Origin: Candidatus Zhuqueibacterota bacterium
GTDB lineage: Bacteria; Zhuqueibacterota; Zhuqueibacteria; Thermofontimicrobiales; Sulfurfontimicrobiaceae
Assembly: GCA_016927835.1 (NCBI GenBank)
Contig: JAFGMA010000292.1
Location: 1-48,964 of the forward strand
Direction of reading: 5' to 3'
Length of the DNA: 48,964 bases
Each line of letters opens with the position of its first letter. Position 1 is the stretch's first letter. Positions 16,434 through 25,184 of this stretch are shown piece after piece. The translations under genes and the position numbers were made by a program. The notes under the pieces are model-generated. The model was not told the DNA's origin. It ran no database searches and saw only the letters and a list, made by a program, of their open reading frames with translations.

Positions 16434-16931
16434 AACAAGCCACCTCTTTAATTTCTAAGCCCATAATTAAGTATTGGCAGCTCGTTTAATCGCGTTAATA
16501 AAAAGATGATGGTTGTAAAAGAACATAATTTCAATTGATACATAATAATCTTTTGATGCAATACCTAACCAAATAAATTGCAATCATAATCGGTGCAGAG
16601 CACGGTGAGAAAGAAGGTATTGGAATGAAATTCGAGTAGATATACTTTTTAAAATTACCAAAAGTTCCCGCTAAAAATCAGGTAAAGAGAGGAGAAAGCC
16701 GACCTAAGTCGCATGCTCGTTTAAAAGGTGCGTGTTTGAGCCGGCTTTCAACGTTGAATTGGATGGAGTAGTTTCGCGTTATTGTCGATTTGGAACGATT
16801 GAACCAATTGCTGTCTGAGTTATTATTGTTTTACACCCAGTCGGTGTACGAAGAGTTCGGAATTGCCAATACGCTCAGACAGTAAATCGGCGAAATGGTT
16901 TTTTGCTTGTATTTGAAGCGTTTTGAAAAAA
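16434..16931. other. Intergenic region with two inverted repeats, no gene recognised
   Basis: GAAAGCCG near 16694 can pair with CGGCTTTC near 16742. CTGTCTGAG (16811-16819) pairs with CTCAGACAG (16874-16882), enclosing the smaller hairpin TACACC/GGTGTA (16832-16848). These could be structured RNA, a terminator region or degenerate repeat elements. No open frame with recognisable features is present. Confidence 0.4.
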
Positions 16932-17447
16932 TTATTTTTTTACTGCTTTTTCCTCTTCGGTATTCTTCAAAAATCCAATTTCGCTGATATCTTTGCCCAT
17001 ATTCTCGAGCTCGAATTTTGCAGAAGCAGTCATACCGGAATCGACAGCGCCGAATGCCTCGATAAATTTGTTATAAGCCGCCTTTGCCTTTTCAAAGTCT
17101 TTGATTTCATTCGCGTAGATATATCCGACCATGAATTGCGATTTTGGCGCGAATTCGCTATCCGGAAATTTTGAGACCAATTGGCTATAAACTTCAATCG
17201 CTTTTTCCCAATCCTGTTTTTGTCCGGCGGCAATCACCGCAATTCGGAAGAGGGCTTCGGACGCTAAACCCGATTGAGGATAGGTATCTGCGAGTTTTTG
17301 ATAGAAAGTGACTGCCAAATCTGCTTTTTCTTCGCTTTCGTATTGCTTCGCTTTTTCGAAGAGTTGTTTATCAGTCAGAGATTCTCCGCAGCTCATAAAA
17401 ACTGAAAACAGAACAACGACACATACCAGCAACAACCCTTTTCTCAT
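16932..17447 (-). CDS. TPR lipoprotein (YbgF/BamD-like helical repeats)
   Basis: The 171-residue protein has a lipoprotein signal (LLVCVVVLFSVFMSC, Cys about residue 20). Tandem TPR-like repeats follow: LAVTFYQKLADTYPQSGLA, AIEVYSQLVSKFPDSEFA and KAAYNKFIEAFGAVD. The spacing of Tyr/Phe-Pro-Ser/Asp turns is that of outer-membrane-associated TPR proteins such as BamD and YbgF. It is shorter than BamD (about 240 residues), so I do not assign it there. GGAGG precedes the ATG. It stands alone, downstream of a long leader region containing a possible hairpin. Confidence 0.8.
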   Translation of the reverse strand: MRKGLLLVCVVVLFSVFMSCGESLTDKQLFEKAKQYESEEKADLAVTFYQKLADTYPQSGLASEALFRIAVIAAGQKQDWEKAIEVYSQLVSKFPDSEFAPKSQFMVGYIYANEIKDFEKAKAAYNKFIEAFGAVDSGMTASAKFELENMGKDISEIGFLKNTEEEKAVKK

Positions 17448-17494
17448 TGTGACCCTCCATCAATTGAAGTTAAGAAAATCATGACGTTTTAGTT

Positions 17495-17582
17495 AAAAAG
17501 GCTGGATAAATCGGCTCACTGCTTTGTAGCGTTAAAATCTAATGAATAATAATATTACAAAATAAATGTGAGCAGCCTTTTT
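17495..17582 (-). other. Long two-part hairpin in the leader of the TPR lipoprotein gene
   Basis: On the minus strand AAAAAGGCT/AGCCTTTTT (17574-17582 with 17495-17503) and GCTCAC/GTGAGC (17568-17573 with 17514-17519) can pair. One side carries a 10-base bulge, and the loop is about 48 bases. The T-run after GCC gives it a terminator-like end. It could be an attenuator or terminator ahead of the gene; the large loop makes this uncertain. Confidence 0.35.
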
Positions 17583-17603
17583 ATCCCGCCTCTCCTTAAG
17601 AGC

Positions 17604-17935
17604 CTCTCCGAAAATCGACATTACCAACCAGGGCATTGCAGTACCGGGTATCATTTCACCCGCCCTGAGCACAGAGCTGTTCACCAGGAATCATCATTGA
17701 TCAAGACAGCCGGATTGCCGGTAGCATAGATCGCGAGTAACCTGGCAGTTTTTTCGGATCGGTATCAATATGCATCAATAAATAATGTGAAAAGTTAACA
17801 ACTTTTTATACAAAATGCAAGAAAATTTTATGTAATGAGAGAATCACTCATTATCAGCAGCATGACCTGACCTTTCATAGATTTTCGGATGGATTCCATT
17901 AGCGCATTGAAAGGCAAATTATTTCGATTGAATAT
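17604..17935. other. Intergenic region between dnaK terminator and the TPR lipoprotein leader
   Basis: No gene is recognised. CTCCGAAAAT near 17611 and ATTTTCGGAT near 17881 are inverted and resemble the ends of the family-2 repeat (2590-2732, 29541-29757). The characteristic core is missing, so this is at best a decayed copy. Confidence 0.3.
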
Positions 17936-17965
17936 AAAAGGCGAGTATTTCAAAACTCGCCTTTT
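17936..17965 (-). terminator. Intrinsic terminator after dnaK
   Basis: A perfect 11-bp stem, AAAAGGCGAGT/ACTCGCCTTTT with an 8-base loop, lies 84 bases beyond the dnaK stop. A/T runs on both sides would let it work in either direction. Confidence 0.85.
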
Positions 17966-18048
17966 CATGTCTACATTAAAAGAAATGAGTTCAATTTTAA
18001 ATTATCATACCAGCCATTCATAAATGCTTCGATAGTTTAGAGTTATAT

Positions 18049-19971
18049 TTATTTTTTATCATCATCAACCACTTCAAAATCGGCTTCTTCCACATTTTTG
18101 TCCGATGAATCGGTTTTTTCGCTGCTTGCCTGACCGCTATCTGCACCTGCTTGGGCGCCCTGCTGTGCCTGGCTGGCAGCTTGATACATTTTGCTCGATA
18201 CGTCACTCCATATTTGATTGAGAGCTTCGATCGCCGATTTCATTTCATTCACGTTGTCGCTTTTCATCGCTTCTTTCAAACGTCCGATTCCGGCTTCAAG
18301 TTTATTTTTGGATTCAGATTCAATTTTGTCCCCCATTTCTTTGATATTTTTTTCGGTTTGGTAAACGAGTTGATCCGCCTGATTGCGGGTGTCAATTGTC
18401 TCGCGTTTTTTCTTGTCTTCAGCCGAATGCTGTTTTGCATCATTAACCATTTTTTCGACTTCATCTTTCGAAAGACCGGTCGATGCTTCGATGCGGATAT
18501 TCTGCTCTTTATTGGTGGCTTTGTCTTTTGCTGCGACATTGAGAATTCCATTCGCATCAATATCAAAAGTTACCTCAATCTGCGGCATTCCGCGCGGTGC
18601 CGGTGGGATACCATCGAGATGAAAACGTCCCAAAGTCCGGTTATCAACCGCCATATCGCGTTCGCCCTGGAGAATATGGATCTCTACCGAAGTCTGGCTA
18701 TCCGCGGCTGTTGAAAAAATTTCTGACTTTCTGGTAGGAATCGTGGTATTTTTATCAATCAACCGAGTGAAAACACCACCGAGAGTCTCAATGCCCAGGG
18801 ATAATGGCGTTACATCGAGCAGCAGCACGTCTTTGACATCGCCGGCGAGTACGCCACCCTGAATTGCTGCACCAACCGCCACGACTTCATCGGGATTGAC
18901 ACCTTTGTGCGGTTCTTTCCCGAAAAGGTCTTTGACGATTTCCTGCACTTTGGGCATGCGGATCGAGCCACCAACCAAAACGACTTCATCGATTTCGCTG
19001 GCGCTGAGTCCGGCATCTTTCATTGCCACGCGGCAGGGTTCGATTGTCCGGTTGAACAGCCCTTCGCAGAGTTGTTCGAATTTTGACCTCGTAAGCGCCA
19101 TATTCAGGTGTTTGGGACCCGTATTGGTTGCCGTGATAAATGGCAGATTTATATCAGTCTGGGTCACTGTCGATAGCTCACATTTTGCTTTTTCTGCCGC
19201 TTCTTTCAAGCGTTGCAGCGCCATTGGGTCTTTAGACAGATCGACACCTTCCTGCTTGATGAATTCGTCGACAATCCAATCGATGATTTTCTGGTCGAAA
19301 TCATCACCGCCGAGATGTGTATCGCCATTCGTAGATTTTACTTCAAACACACCGTCGCCGATTTCCAGAATCGAAATATCGAATGTACCGCCACCCAGAT
19401 CGAAAACGGCTATTTTTTCATTCGCTTTTTTATCCAGACCGTAAGCCAATGATGCGGCTGTCGGCTCATTAATGATGCGTTTGACGCTAAGTCCGGCGAT
19501 TTCCCCGGCTTCTTTTGTTGCCTGGCGTTGGCTATCATTGAAATACGCCGGAACCGTAATCACCGCTTCGGTGACTTTTTGACCGAGGTAGTCTTCGGCG
19601 GTTTGTTTCATTTTCTGCAGCACCATTGCCGATATTTCCTGGGGTGAATATTCTTTGTCGCCAATCTGAACGCGCGCAACATCATTTTTGCCCCTGATTA
19701 CTTTATACGGTACTTCACTGATTTCATTCTTAACTTCATCGTAGCGTCTGCCCATAAAACGCTTGATAGAGTAAATCGTATTGCTGGGATTGGTAATTGC
19801 CTGACGTTTGGCAACCTGACCAACGAGCCTTTCATCCGATTTGGAAAATGCTACGACTGAAGGCGTTGTTCGATTTCCTTCAGCATTTGGAATCACAACG
19901 GGCTCTCCGCCTTCCATGACTGAAACACAAGAATTCGTTGTTCCTAAATCTATCCCGATAACTTTACCCAT
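18049..19971 (-). CDS. dnaK: DnaK (Hsp70) chaperone
   Basis: The full-length 640-residue Hsp70 starts [16 protein letters not shown]. It has the phosphate-loop segments [11 protein letters not shown] and [10 protein letters not shown], the ATPase lid region, the interdomain linker ([16 protein letters not shown]) and the substrate-binding domain. The Gln/Ala-rich helical tail ends in [13 protein letters not shown], the usual bacterial DnaK ending. TAGGAGG precedes the ATG. It is separated from grpE-dnaJ by htrA and the zinc-ribbon gene rather than lying between them as in many bacteria. No CIRCE operator (TTAGCACTC-N9-GAGTGCTAA) is visible upstream. It has its own terminator and probably its own promoter, which I could not pin down. 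Confidence 0.98.
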   Translation of the reverse strand: MGKVIGIDLGTTNSCVSVMEGGEPVVIPNAEGNRTTPSVVAFSKSDERLVGQVAKRQAITNPSNTIYSIKRFMGRRYDEVKNEISEVPYKVIRGKNDVARVQIGDKEYSPQEISAMVLQKMKQTAEDYLGQKVTEAVITVPAYFNDSQRQATKEAGEIAGLSVKRIINEPTAASLAYGLDKKANEKIAVFDLGGGTFDISILEIGDGVFEVKSTNGDTHLGGDDFDQKIIDWIVDEFIKQEGVDLSKDPMALQRLKEAAEKAKCELSTVTQTDINLPFITATNTGPKHLNMALTRSKFEQLCEGLFNRTIEPCRVAMKDAGLSASEIDEVVLVGGSIRMPKVQEIVKDLFGKEPHKGVNPDEVVAVGAAIQGGVLAGDVKDVLLLDVTPLSLGIETLGGVFTRLIDKNTTIPTRKSEIFSTAADSQTSVEIHILQGERDMAVDNRTLGRFHLDGIPPAPRGMPQIEVTFDIDANGILNVAAKDKATNKEQNIRIEASTGLSKDEVEKMVNDAKQHSAEDKKKRETIDTRNQADQLVYQTEKNIKEMGDKIESESKNKLEAGIGRLKEAMKSDNVNEMKSAIEALNQIWSDVSSKMYQAASQAQQGAQAGADSGQASSEKTDSSDKNVEEADFEVVDDDKK

Positions 19972-20248
19972 TTGAAAAACCTCCTAACAATTTTAAAAAT
20001 TATCGTTATGCAAAATTGAGAATTTTCATCCCTGCGAGCGAATCAAGTGATGGGTGAGATTTGCAAACTGATCGTTTTGTATTCCTTTACAAAATTTACC
20101 AACACGCTGAATGACTCGATTTCAATATTGCATACCTCTATGATAAATAATATTTTGCTTGATTTTCACTGATGTTGATCAATAATCATGCCACGCAAAA
20201 AGCGAAATTCAGAAGTCTAATTAACATACTATTTTATATATAAATAAA
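19972..20248. other. dnaK upstream region
   Basis: No gene is visible. The region should hold the dnaK promoter and leader. I looked for CIRCE and for a close match to the E. coli sigma-32 consensus and found neither; no sigma-70 match was convincing. Confidence 0.35.
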
Positions 20249-20283
20249 GAGCCTGATTTCATTGATTTTCAGAAATCAGGCTC
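20249..20283 (-). terminator. Intrinsic terminator after the FmdB-type gene
   Basis: A perfect 12-bp stem (GAGCCTGATTTC/GAAATCAGGCTC) with an 11-base loop is followed on the minus strand by a T-rich tail. It probably ends the grpE-dnaJ-htrA-fmdB transcript before dnaK. Confidence 0.8.
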
Positions 20284-20369
20284 ATTGATTTTTAAACCTA
20301 TTTTTGTCAATTCGACAGTAAAAGCTGTCAGAATATCAGAGAAACTTTGAAACCTGGCACAATGCAAAA

Positions 20370-20663
20370 TTAGCCGGAATTGGTTTCTGCTTTCTCTTTC
20401 TCTTTCGGTTTCGATGTTGTAGAGTCCGCCGAACTATCAGATTTTTTTTCTGCTTTTTCCTTATCGCGTTTATAATTCGCGCTGCGATAATCAGTGGCAT
20501 AAAATCCTGATCCTTTGAAGATGAAGCCATTGCCCGAACTAATCAAGCGTTTAGCGCTTTCTTTTCCGCACACCGGGCACTTGTGAATCGGCTCTTCTTT
20601 TATGCTTTGGAATTTTTCAAATTTATATCCGCATTCCCCGCATACATAATCATACGTAGGCAT
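20370..20663 (-). CDS. FmdB-type zinc-ribbon protein
   Basis: The 97-residue protein starts MPTYDYVCGECGYKFEKFQS and has the zinc ribbon C8-x2-C11...C29-x2-C32 (HKCPVCGKESAKRLISS). The GFIFKGSGFYATDYRS segment is typical of the FmdB/CxxC-CxxC-SSSS regulatory protein family. A charged, disordered Lys/Glu/Ser tail follows. The family is named after a putative regulator of formamidase genes, but its general function is unknown. It lies 60 bases downstream of htrA, with a perfect 12-base palindrome (GGTTTCGAAACC, 20695-20706) in between. Confidence 0.9.
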   Translation of the reverse strand: MPTYDYVCGECGYKFEKFQSIKEEPIHKCPVCGKESAKRLISSGNGFIFKGSGFYATDYRSANYKRDKEKAEKKSDSSADSTTSKPKEKEKAETNSG

Positions 20664-20694
20664 CTTAATCCTCCAGTAACTCGCTTCTTCACGT

Positions 20695-20706
20695 GGTTTC
20701 GAAACC
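20695..20706. promoter_or_regulatory. Perfect 12-base palindrome between htrA and the zinc-ribbon gene
   Basis: GGTTTCGAAACC is a perfect palindrome, partly extended by CAC/GTG. It could be a dimeric regulator site or an RNA hairpin between two cotranscribed genes. No family assignment is possible. Confidence 0.3.
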
Positions 20707-20723
20707 GTGTAATCGATAATCTT

Positions 20724-22241
20724 CTATTCAGGAATTTCCAGCGCAACAAATCGACGCCCGTCTTTATTTTTGACTCTCAGCAGCAAGACATCGCCGGCTT
20801 TTGCCCTGGATACGTCTTGATTGAATTGCTGAACACTCTCAATATCTTTATTATTCAATTTGATAATAATGTCGCCGGCTCTCAGGCCTTCTCGCGCTGC
20901 CTGGCTGCCGCTCTTTACATTTACAACCACAACCTTTCCTTCTTCGTCGGCATTATATCCGAACCGCTGTTTGAATGTATCGGTGAACTCAGCGATTCGA
21001 AACCCCAGGGTGTTTTCCTTGCCTGTATCGCTTTTCTGCGCCAGTGCAGGATTATCTGGCCGTTCTCCCAGCTTGACCGTGAGATATTTAATTTCGCCTT
21101 CGCGAACTACAGCCAGTTTCACACGCGATCCGGGATTATATTTAGCAACCATGTTGATTAGCGCAAAGTTGTCTTTAATGGGTTTATCATCAAATTTAAC
21201 GATAACATCGCCGACTTCTACGCCGGCATCTTTAGCTGGTCCTTCGAAGACTTCTTCGACAAGGGCGCCCTGGGCATTTTCCAGCCCAAAGGCTTTCGCC
21301 ATTTTTTTATTCACAGGCACGATGCCCACACCCAGCCAACCGCGGACGACTTTTCCTTTATCGATAAGTTGTCCCATCACCCATTTCGCCATATTTATCG
21401 GGATTGCAAAGCCGACGCCGGTATATGTTTGTCCGACGATTGCCGTGTTGATTCCCACCAATTCACCACGCAGATTCACGAGCGCACCACCACTATTACC
21501 GGGATTGATTGCAGCATCGGTTTGAATGAAATCCTGATAAGTCATTTGGCTGCCGCCAATCCTCAAATTTTTTCTGCCTTTTGCGCTAACGATGCCCTGG
21601 GTGACTGTATTTTCCAATTCTTCGGCAAAGGGGCTCCCGATTGCGAGTACAATTTCTCCAACCTGAAGCGCGTCCGAATCTCCCAGTTCGACTGAGTGTA
21701 AATTATTTTTTGCAATCTTGATGACTGCAAGATCAGTATTTTCATCGCTTCCGACGACTTCCGCTTCGTATTCATCACCGTTGAAAGCCACATGTAATTG
21801 ATCCGCATCTTTAATCACATGATTATTGGTTAAAATATAGCCATCTGAACTGACGATGACGCCCGAGCCCAAACCATGCTGGGTCTGTTCGCCTTCTTCC
21901 GGCATATCGAAGAAACGACGTGACCAGTCATCCCCGAAAAATTGAAAAAACGGATTTCGGTATTTGACAACGCGTTCGCTGGTAATCATCACGACGGAGG
22001 GACTCACTTTCTTTGCAATCTCGACATACGTTTTGCTCGCGGCTTCCAGATCCAGCATTACCGGAGCTGCTGCCGCTACCTCTGATTCATTTTGGCTGGC
22101 CAGCACCAACTCAGGCGCAGTCGCTGAATTTGAAGCGATGCTCGTATTCATAGAGTTGAAATTTGACGCAATAATCAGCCCGATTATCAAGCCGACCATA
22201 GCAGCCAGTGTTACAAGTGCTGCTTTTTTTGAGCGATTCAT
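20724..22241 (-). CDS. htrA: HtrA/DegP-type periplasmic serine protease with two PDZ domains
   Basis: The 505-residue protein has an N-terminal membrane anchor or uncleaved signal (LVTLAAMVGLIIGLIIASNF). Its S1C trypsin-like domain has the catalytic triad H141 (TNNHVI), D170 (NTDLAVIKI) and S250 (GNSGGAL). Two PDZ domains follow (VRGWLGVGIVPVNKK onward; a second containing GLRAGDIIIKLNNKDIES). Such proteases degrade or refold damaged envelope proteins. AAGGAGAT lies upstream at good spacing. It is in the same direction as grpE-dnaJ, 120 bases downstream of dnaJ, linking cytoplasmic and envelope quality control. The linker before the second PDZ is longer than in DegP. Confidence 0.95.
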   Translation of the reverse strand: MNRSKKAALVTLAAMVGLIIGLIIASNFNSMNTSIASNSATAPELVLASQNESEVAAAAPVMLDLEAASKTYVEIAKKVSPSVVMITSERVVKYRNPFFQFFGDDWSRRFFDMPEEGEQTQHGLGSGVIVSSDGYILTNNHVIKDADQLHVAFNGDEYEAEVVGSDENTDLAVIKIAKNNLHSVELGDSDALQVGEIVLAIGSPFAEELENTVTQGIVSAKGRKNLRIGGSQMTYQDFIQTDAAINPGNSGGALVNLRGELVGINTAIVGQTYTGVGFAIPINMAKWVMGQLIDKGKVVRGWLGVGIVPVNKKMAKAFGLENAQGALVEEVFEGPAKDAGVEVGDVIVKFDDKPIKDNFALINMVAKYNPGSRVKLAVVREGEIKYLTVKLGERPDNPALAQKSDTGKENTLGFRIAEFTDTFKQRFGYNADEEGKVVVVNVKSGSQAAREGLRAGDIIIKLNNKDIESVQQFNQDVSRAKAGDVLLLRVKNKDGRRFVALEIPE

Positions 22242-22275
22242 ATTAATATCTCCTTAATTCTATTATTTTTTAATC

Positions 22276-22326
22276 CATGCACTTGCCTCAAGGAATAAAT
22301 AAATTACCCCGCGCAAGTGGTGCATG
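22276..22326. other. Hairpin between dnaJ and htrA
   Basis: CATGCACTTGC (22276-22286) pairs with GCAAGTGGTGCATG (22313-22326), leaving a 3-base bulge. On the minus strand it is not followed by a T-run, so it is more likely an mRNA processing or stability structure than a terminator. Confidence 0.4.
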
Positions 22327-22361
22327 TATTCGTTTATTTTGTCATCGCACATTTAGCTTTC

Positions 22362-23303
22362 TCATAAATCGAGTCCGCCTGCCTGTGCAAATTCCTTTAA
22401 AAGCTGTATTTGTTTTTGATTCAATTGGCAAGGTGTTTCAACGTTTACAACTACATATTGATCTCCTGCGCCGTCCTGGTTCTTGATTCCCAATCCACGC
22501 AGTTTCAGTGTCTTTCCATTTTGCGTACCGGGTGGAATTTTCAATTCAACCTGTTTATTTTCAACTGTCTTTGCTTTAACTTTCGTGCCTAATGCCGCCT
22601 GAACAATATTTACGGTTACATTGGTATACACATCGTTTCCCTTGCGCCAGAAATCCGGATGCGAAGCAACTTTAATGGTAAGAATCAAATCGCCGGCAGG
22701 TCCGCCCGCTGCGCCCGGGTAGCCCTGACCGTTCAATTTTAGTCGCATACCGGAATCAGCGCCCTGGGGTATTTTGACCGTAATTTTTTTGGTTCGCCCG
22801 TGATCTAGGGTGAATGATTTTCTGCCTCCGGTTACAGCCAATTCAAACGGGATTTCCAGTTCAGCCTCAATATCCTGTCCTTTTTGAGGTCCGTACGACT
22901 GCTGCCTTCCTGTTTGCTGCTGGGCGAATAGATCGCCGAAAATATCGCCAAGATTGTCTGAACCAAAAATGCCTTCAAAAGAAAAACCGTCTTTTCCCGT
23001 TTGCTTTCCTGAGCGCCGCGTTCTGAAATTTCCGAAATCGAAGCCATTGAAATTGTAGCCGTGCTTGCCGCTATCATCAAATGCGCCGTATTTGCGCATT
23101 TGATCGTATTGTTTACGTTTCGCCGGCTCGCTCAGAACCTTGTATGCTTCGGAAATCGACTTGAATTTTTCTTCAGCAGCCGGATCGCCTGTATTGGCAT
23201 CAGGATGATATTTCTTGGCTAATTCGCGATATTTCTTTTTGATCTCATTTTCGGATGCAGTTTCATTTACACCGAGTATGTCATAATAATCTTTTGAAGG
23301 CAT
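22362..23303 (-). CDS. dnaJ: DnaJ-family co-chaperone without zinc finger (class B/CbpA-like)
   Basis: The J-domain ([20 protein letters not shown]) has HPD at residues 33-35. A Gly/Phe-rich region follows ([24 protein letters not shown]). The two C-terminal beta domains follow directly ([34 protein letters not shown]). No CxxCxGxG zinc-binding repeats are present and the length is 313, against about 375 for class A DnaJ, so this is a CbpA-type J protein. Its place two bases after the grpE stop makes it a likely working partner of DnaK. Only a weak SD is visible, consistent with translational coupling to grpE. Confidence 0.93.
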   Translation of the reverse strand: MPSKDYYDILGVNETASENEIKKKYRELAKKYHPDANTGDPAAEEKFKSISEAYKVLSEPAKRKQYDQMRKYGAFDDSGKHGYNFNGFDFGNFRTRRSGKQTGKDGFSFEGIFGSDNLGDIFGDLFAQQQTGRQQSYGPQKGQDIEAELEIPFELAVTGGRKSFTLDHGRTKKITVKIPQGADSGMRLKLNGQGYPGAAGGPAGDLILTIKVASHPDFWRKGNDVYTNVTVNIVQAALGTKVKAKTVENKQVELKIPPGTQNGKTLKLRGLGIKNQDGAGDQYVVVNVETPCQLNQKQIQLLKEFAQAGGLDL

Positions 23304-23305
23304 GT

Positions 23306-23932
23306 TTAATTATCACCAGCTTCCGAGATAAATTTACCAACTTTGACTCGCGCAACGCGCAACAGATTATCTTTGTACATATAGCCTTTTTCCCATTCTT
23401 CCAATACTTTTCCGTCTTTGGTTTCATCATCAGTATTTTCCATCATCAGTGCTTCGTGAAGATTGGGATCGAATTCTCTGCCCACAGTCTCCAGGGGGGT
23501 CAATCCTTCCTCTTTCAACAGGGTAAAGAGCTTTTCATAAATCAGCTTAAATCCTTTTGACAATTCCGCCCGTTCTTCGGTACCATTCTGGTCGTTTTCA
23601 TGATTTAAAAGAAACCGTTGGAAATCATCCAGAACCGGCAACAGCTTTTTGATAAATTCGCTTTTAATGAATTGGGAAAACTGCGCTTGCTCTCTTTCCA
23701 CGCGTTTTTTATAATTCGTGAATTCAGCTTGCAGCCGCTGCAAATGCTCAAGATATTCGCTGGCGAGTTTTAATTCGGCATCATCCGCTTTGGCTTTTTT
23801 TGATTCCTTCATTTTTCTATGTTCATCAGCTTCCGCAGCCTGGTTTTCCAAAGGATTTTCTTTCATGTCTTCGGCATCCGAATCATTAATTTTAATTTTT
23901 TCTTCCTGTTTCAGATTTCTGTTCCTGGTCAT
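23306..23932 (-). CDS. grpE: GrpE nucleotide-exchange factor
   Basis: The 208-residue protein has a charged, disordered N-terminus and a long coiled coil ([20 protein letters not shown]). The GrpE core follows: [35 protein letters not shown], then [11 protein letters not shown]. GrpE releases ADP from DnaK. GCGGAGGAAG lies upstream of the ATG and a good sigma-70 promoter lies about 45 bases further up, so it is the first gene of grpE-dnaJ and probably htrA-fmdB. No hrcA gene precedes it. Confidence 0.95.
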   Translation of the reverse strand: MTRNRNLKQEEKIKINDSDAEDMKENPLENQAAEADEHRKMKESKKAKADDAELKLASEYLEHLQRLQAEFTNYKKRVEREQAQFSQFIKSEFIKKLLPVLDDFQRFLLNHENDQNGTEERAELSKGFKLIYEKLFTLLKEEGLTPLETVGREFDPNLHEALMMENTDDETKDGKVLEEWEKGYMYKDNLLRVARVKVGKFISEAGDN

Positions 23933-23972
23933 GAAATCTTCTTCCTCCGCAAGTTATTAAATATTCGATTCT

Positions 23973-24001
23973 TCTATAGTCATTAAGCTTAAATATTTCA
24001 A
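23973..24001 (-). promoter_or_regulatory. Sigma-70-type promoter of grpE operon
   Basis: On the minus strand TTGAAA (23996-24001), a 17-base spacer and TATAGA (23973-23978) fit the housekeeping consensus. It lies 41 bases before the grpE start codon, giving a leader of about 35 nt. No heat-shock operator is apparent next to it. Confidence 0.7.
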
Positions 24002-24173
24002 TTATTAACAACCATGATAACTAATTCAGTTTTTCCTGGTCTGCAAATTTTGTACCAGCGGAATTAGCATGGCGTTATGTATTATTTTTATTTTACTTGA
24101 TTATTATTCAAGCAAATATCGGTTGGTTTGCGGTGTCTGCCAAAATGACACGTATTGCGCTGCCTGCGGGGAA

Positions 24174-24857
24174 TTATTCATCGCGGGCGATGAGCAGAAG
24201 TCGTATCAGATTTAGAATTGCAACCGCTGCTGCGGCAACATACGTCAGAGCTGCAGCCGTCAATACTTTTCGTGCGCCCGTCAATTCATCCCGGTTCAGG
24301 AGTTGCCCGGCTTCGAGTTGAAGTAGAGCATTTCGGCTGGCATTGAATTCGACGGGGAGCGTAATCAACTGAAAGATAACAACACCGGCGAAGAGGTAGA
24401 TTCCCAATTCGAGCAAAAAATGTTGTTGGAACACAAACGCCAGAATTACCAGAGGCCACGCCAGCCAGGATCCGAGGTTTGCGACCGGAACAAAGCTGTT
24501 GCGCAAATTGAGCGGTATGTATCCTGTGTGATGCTGAATTGCATGTCCCACCTCATGTGCGGCAACACCGATTGCAGCCACAGAATTCGAGCGATATGTT
24601 GCTTCTGAAAGACGCAGCACCTTGCCGCGCGGATCATAGTGATCTGTTAATTCACCGCGCGTCATCTCGATTTCCACATCATGTATTCCACTTGCTTGCA
24701 ATAAATGCTGAGCGATGCTGGCACCGCTTGCGCCACGGCGGGCGGCAATCTGACTATATTTGTTAAAGGTATTTTTTACCTTCAATTGTGCATATAGCGT
24801 TATCAAAAATGATATCCCCAGGATAAATATGTCCGTTCCTGAAAAGCCAAAATACAT
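24174..24857 (-). CDS. YugP-type membrane zinc metallopeptidase
   Basis: The 227-residue membrane protein has an N-terminal helix (DIFILGISFLITLYAQL) and the zinc motif HEVGH at 101-105 (AAHEVGHAIQHH). Three further hydrophobic segments follow (NLGSWLAWPLVILAFVF, LGIYLFAGVVIFQLITL, and the C-terminal VAAAAVAILNLIRLLL). The LRLSEATYRSNSVAA and FNASRNAL segments are typical of the neutral zinc metallopeptidase 2 (YugP) family. Substrates are not known. AGAAGGAAGG precedes the ATG. It stands alone between grpE and the STAS-RsbW gene. Confidence 0.92.
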   Translation of the reverse strand: MYFGFSGTDIFILGISFLITLYAQLKVKNTFNKYSQIAARRGASGASIAQHLLQASGIHDVEIEMTRGELTDHYDPRGKVLRLSEATYRSNSVAAIGVAAHEVGHAIQHHTGYIPLNLRNSFVPVANLGSWLAWPLVILAFVFQQHFLLELGIYLFAGVVIFQLITLPVEFNASRNALLQLEAGQLLNRDELTGARKVLTAAALTYVAAAAVAILNLIRLLLIARDE

Positions 24858-25184
24858 CTGAACTCACCTTCCTTCTAAAAATAATTTGTGTTTGAAATAA
24901 CCTGATTTATAGGATAAAGCGCGTTGAAATTCCGGACGCTCATTTGCCAGTAGGCATGGCATTTGTCTTGATTAAAAATGAGTTTCACATCAAGGAAATC
25001 AACTGCGCTTTAAAATTGCCTTGTGTTAATATCAACCACTTTTACGTTAAACTTTTTAAAAAGGTTCCTGGAGCTAATCTGTACAAAGGAAGTTGATTTG
25101 CGTCGGAGTTTTAGATGAAATTGTACGAATCAGGGAACGAAATGAATTGAATGGAAGGGATGCAGTCCTTTATAAAGTAAGGAA
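24858..25184. other. Intergenic region, nothing recognised
   Basis: The sequence upstream of the YugP gene and downstream of the STAS-RsbW gene shows no gene, no clear terminator and no repeat shared with the rest of the window. Confidence 0.35.

Noticed and set aside
16800..16920. Minus-strand open stretch (about 30 codons) ending in two stops after the TPR lipoprotein gene, possibly a frameshifted tail
   Set aside because: It is in another frame than the TPR gene, which already ends naturally in KAVKK, and it has no start codon with SD. A relic cannot be excluded.
19972..20200. CIRCE operator or sigma-32-type promoter for dnaK
   Set aside because: I looked for TTAGCACTC-N9-GAGTGCTAA and for CTTGAA/CCCCAT-like pairs; no acceptable match was found.
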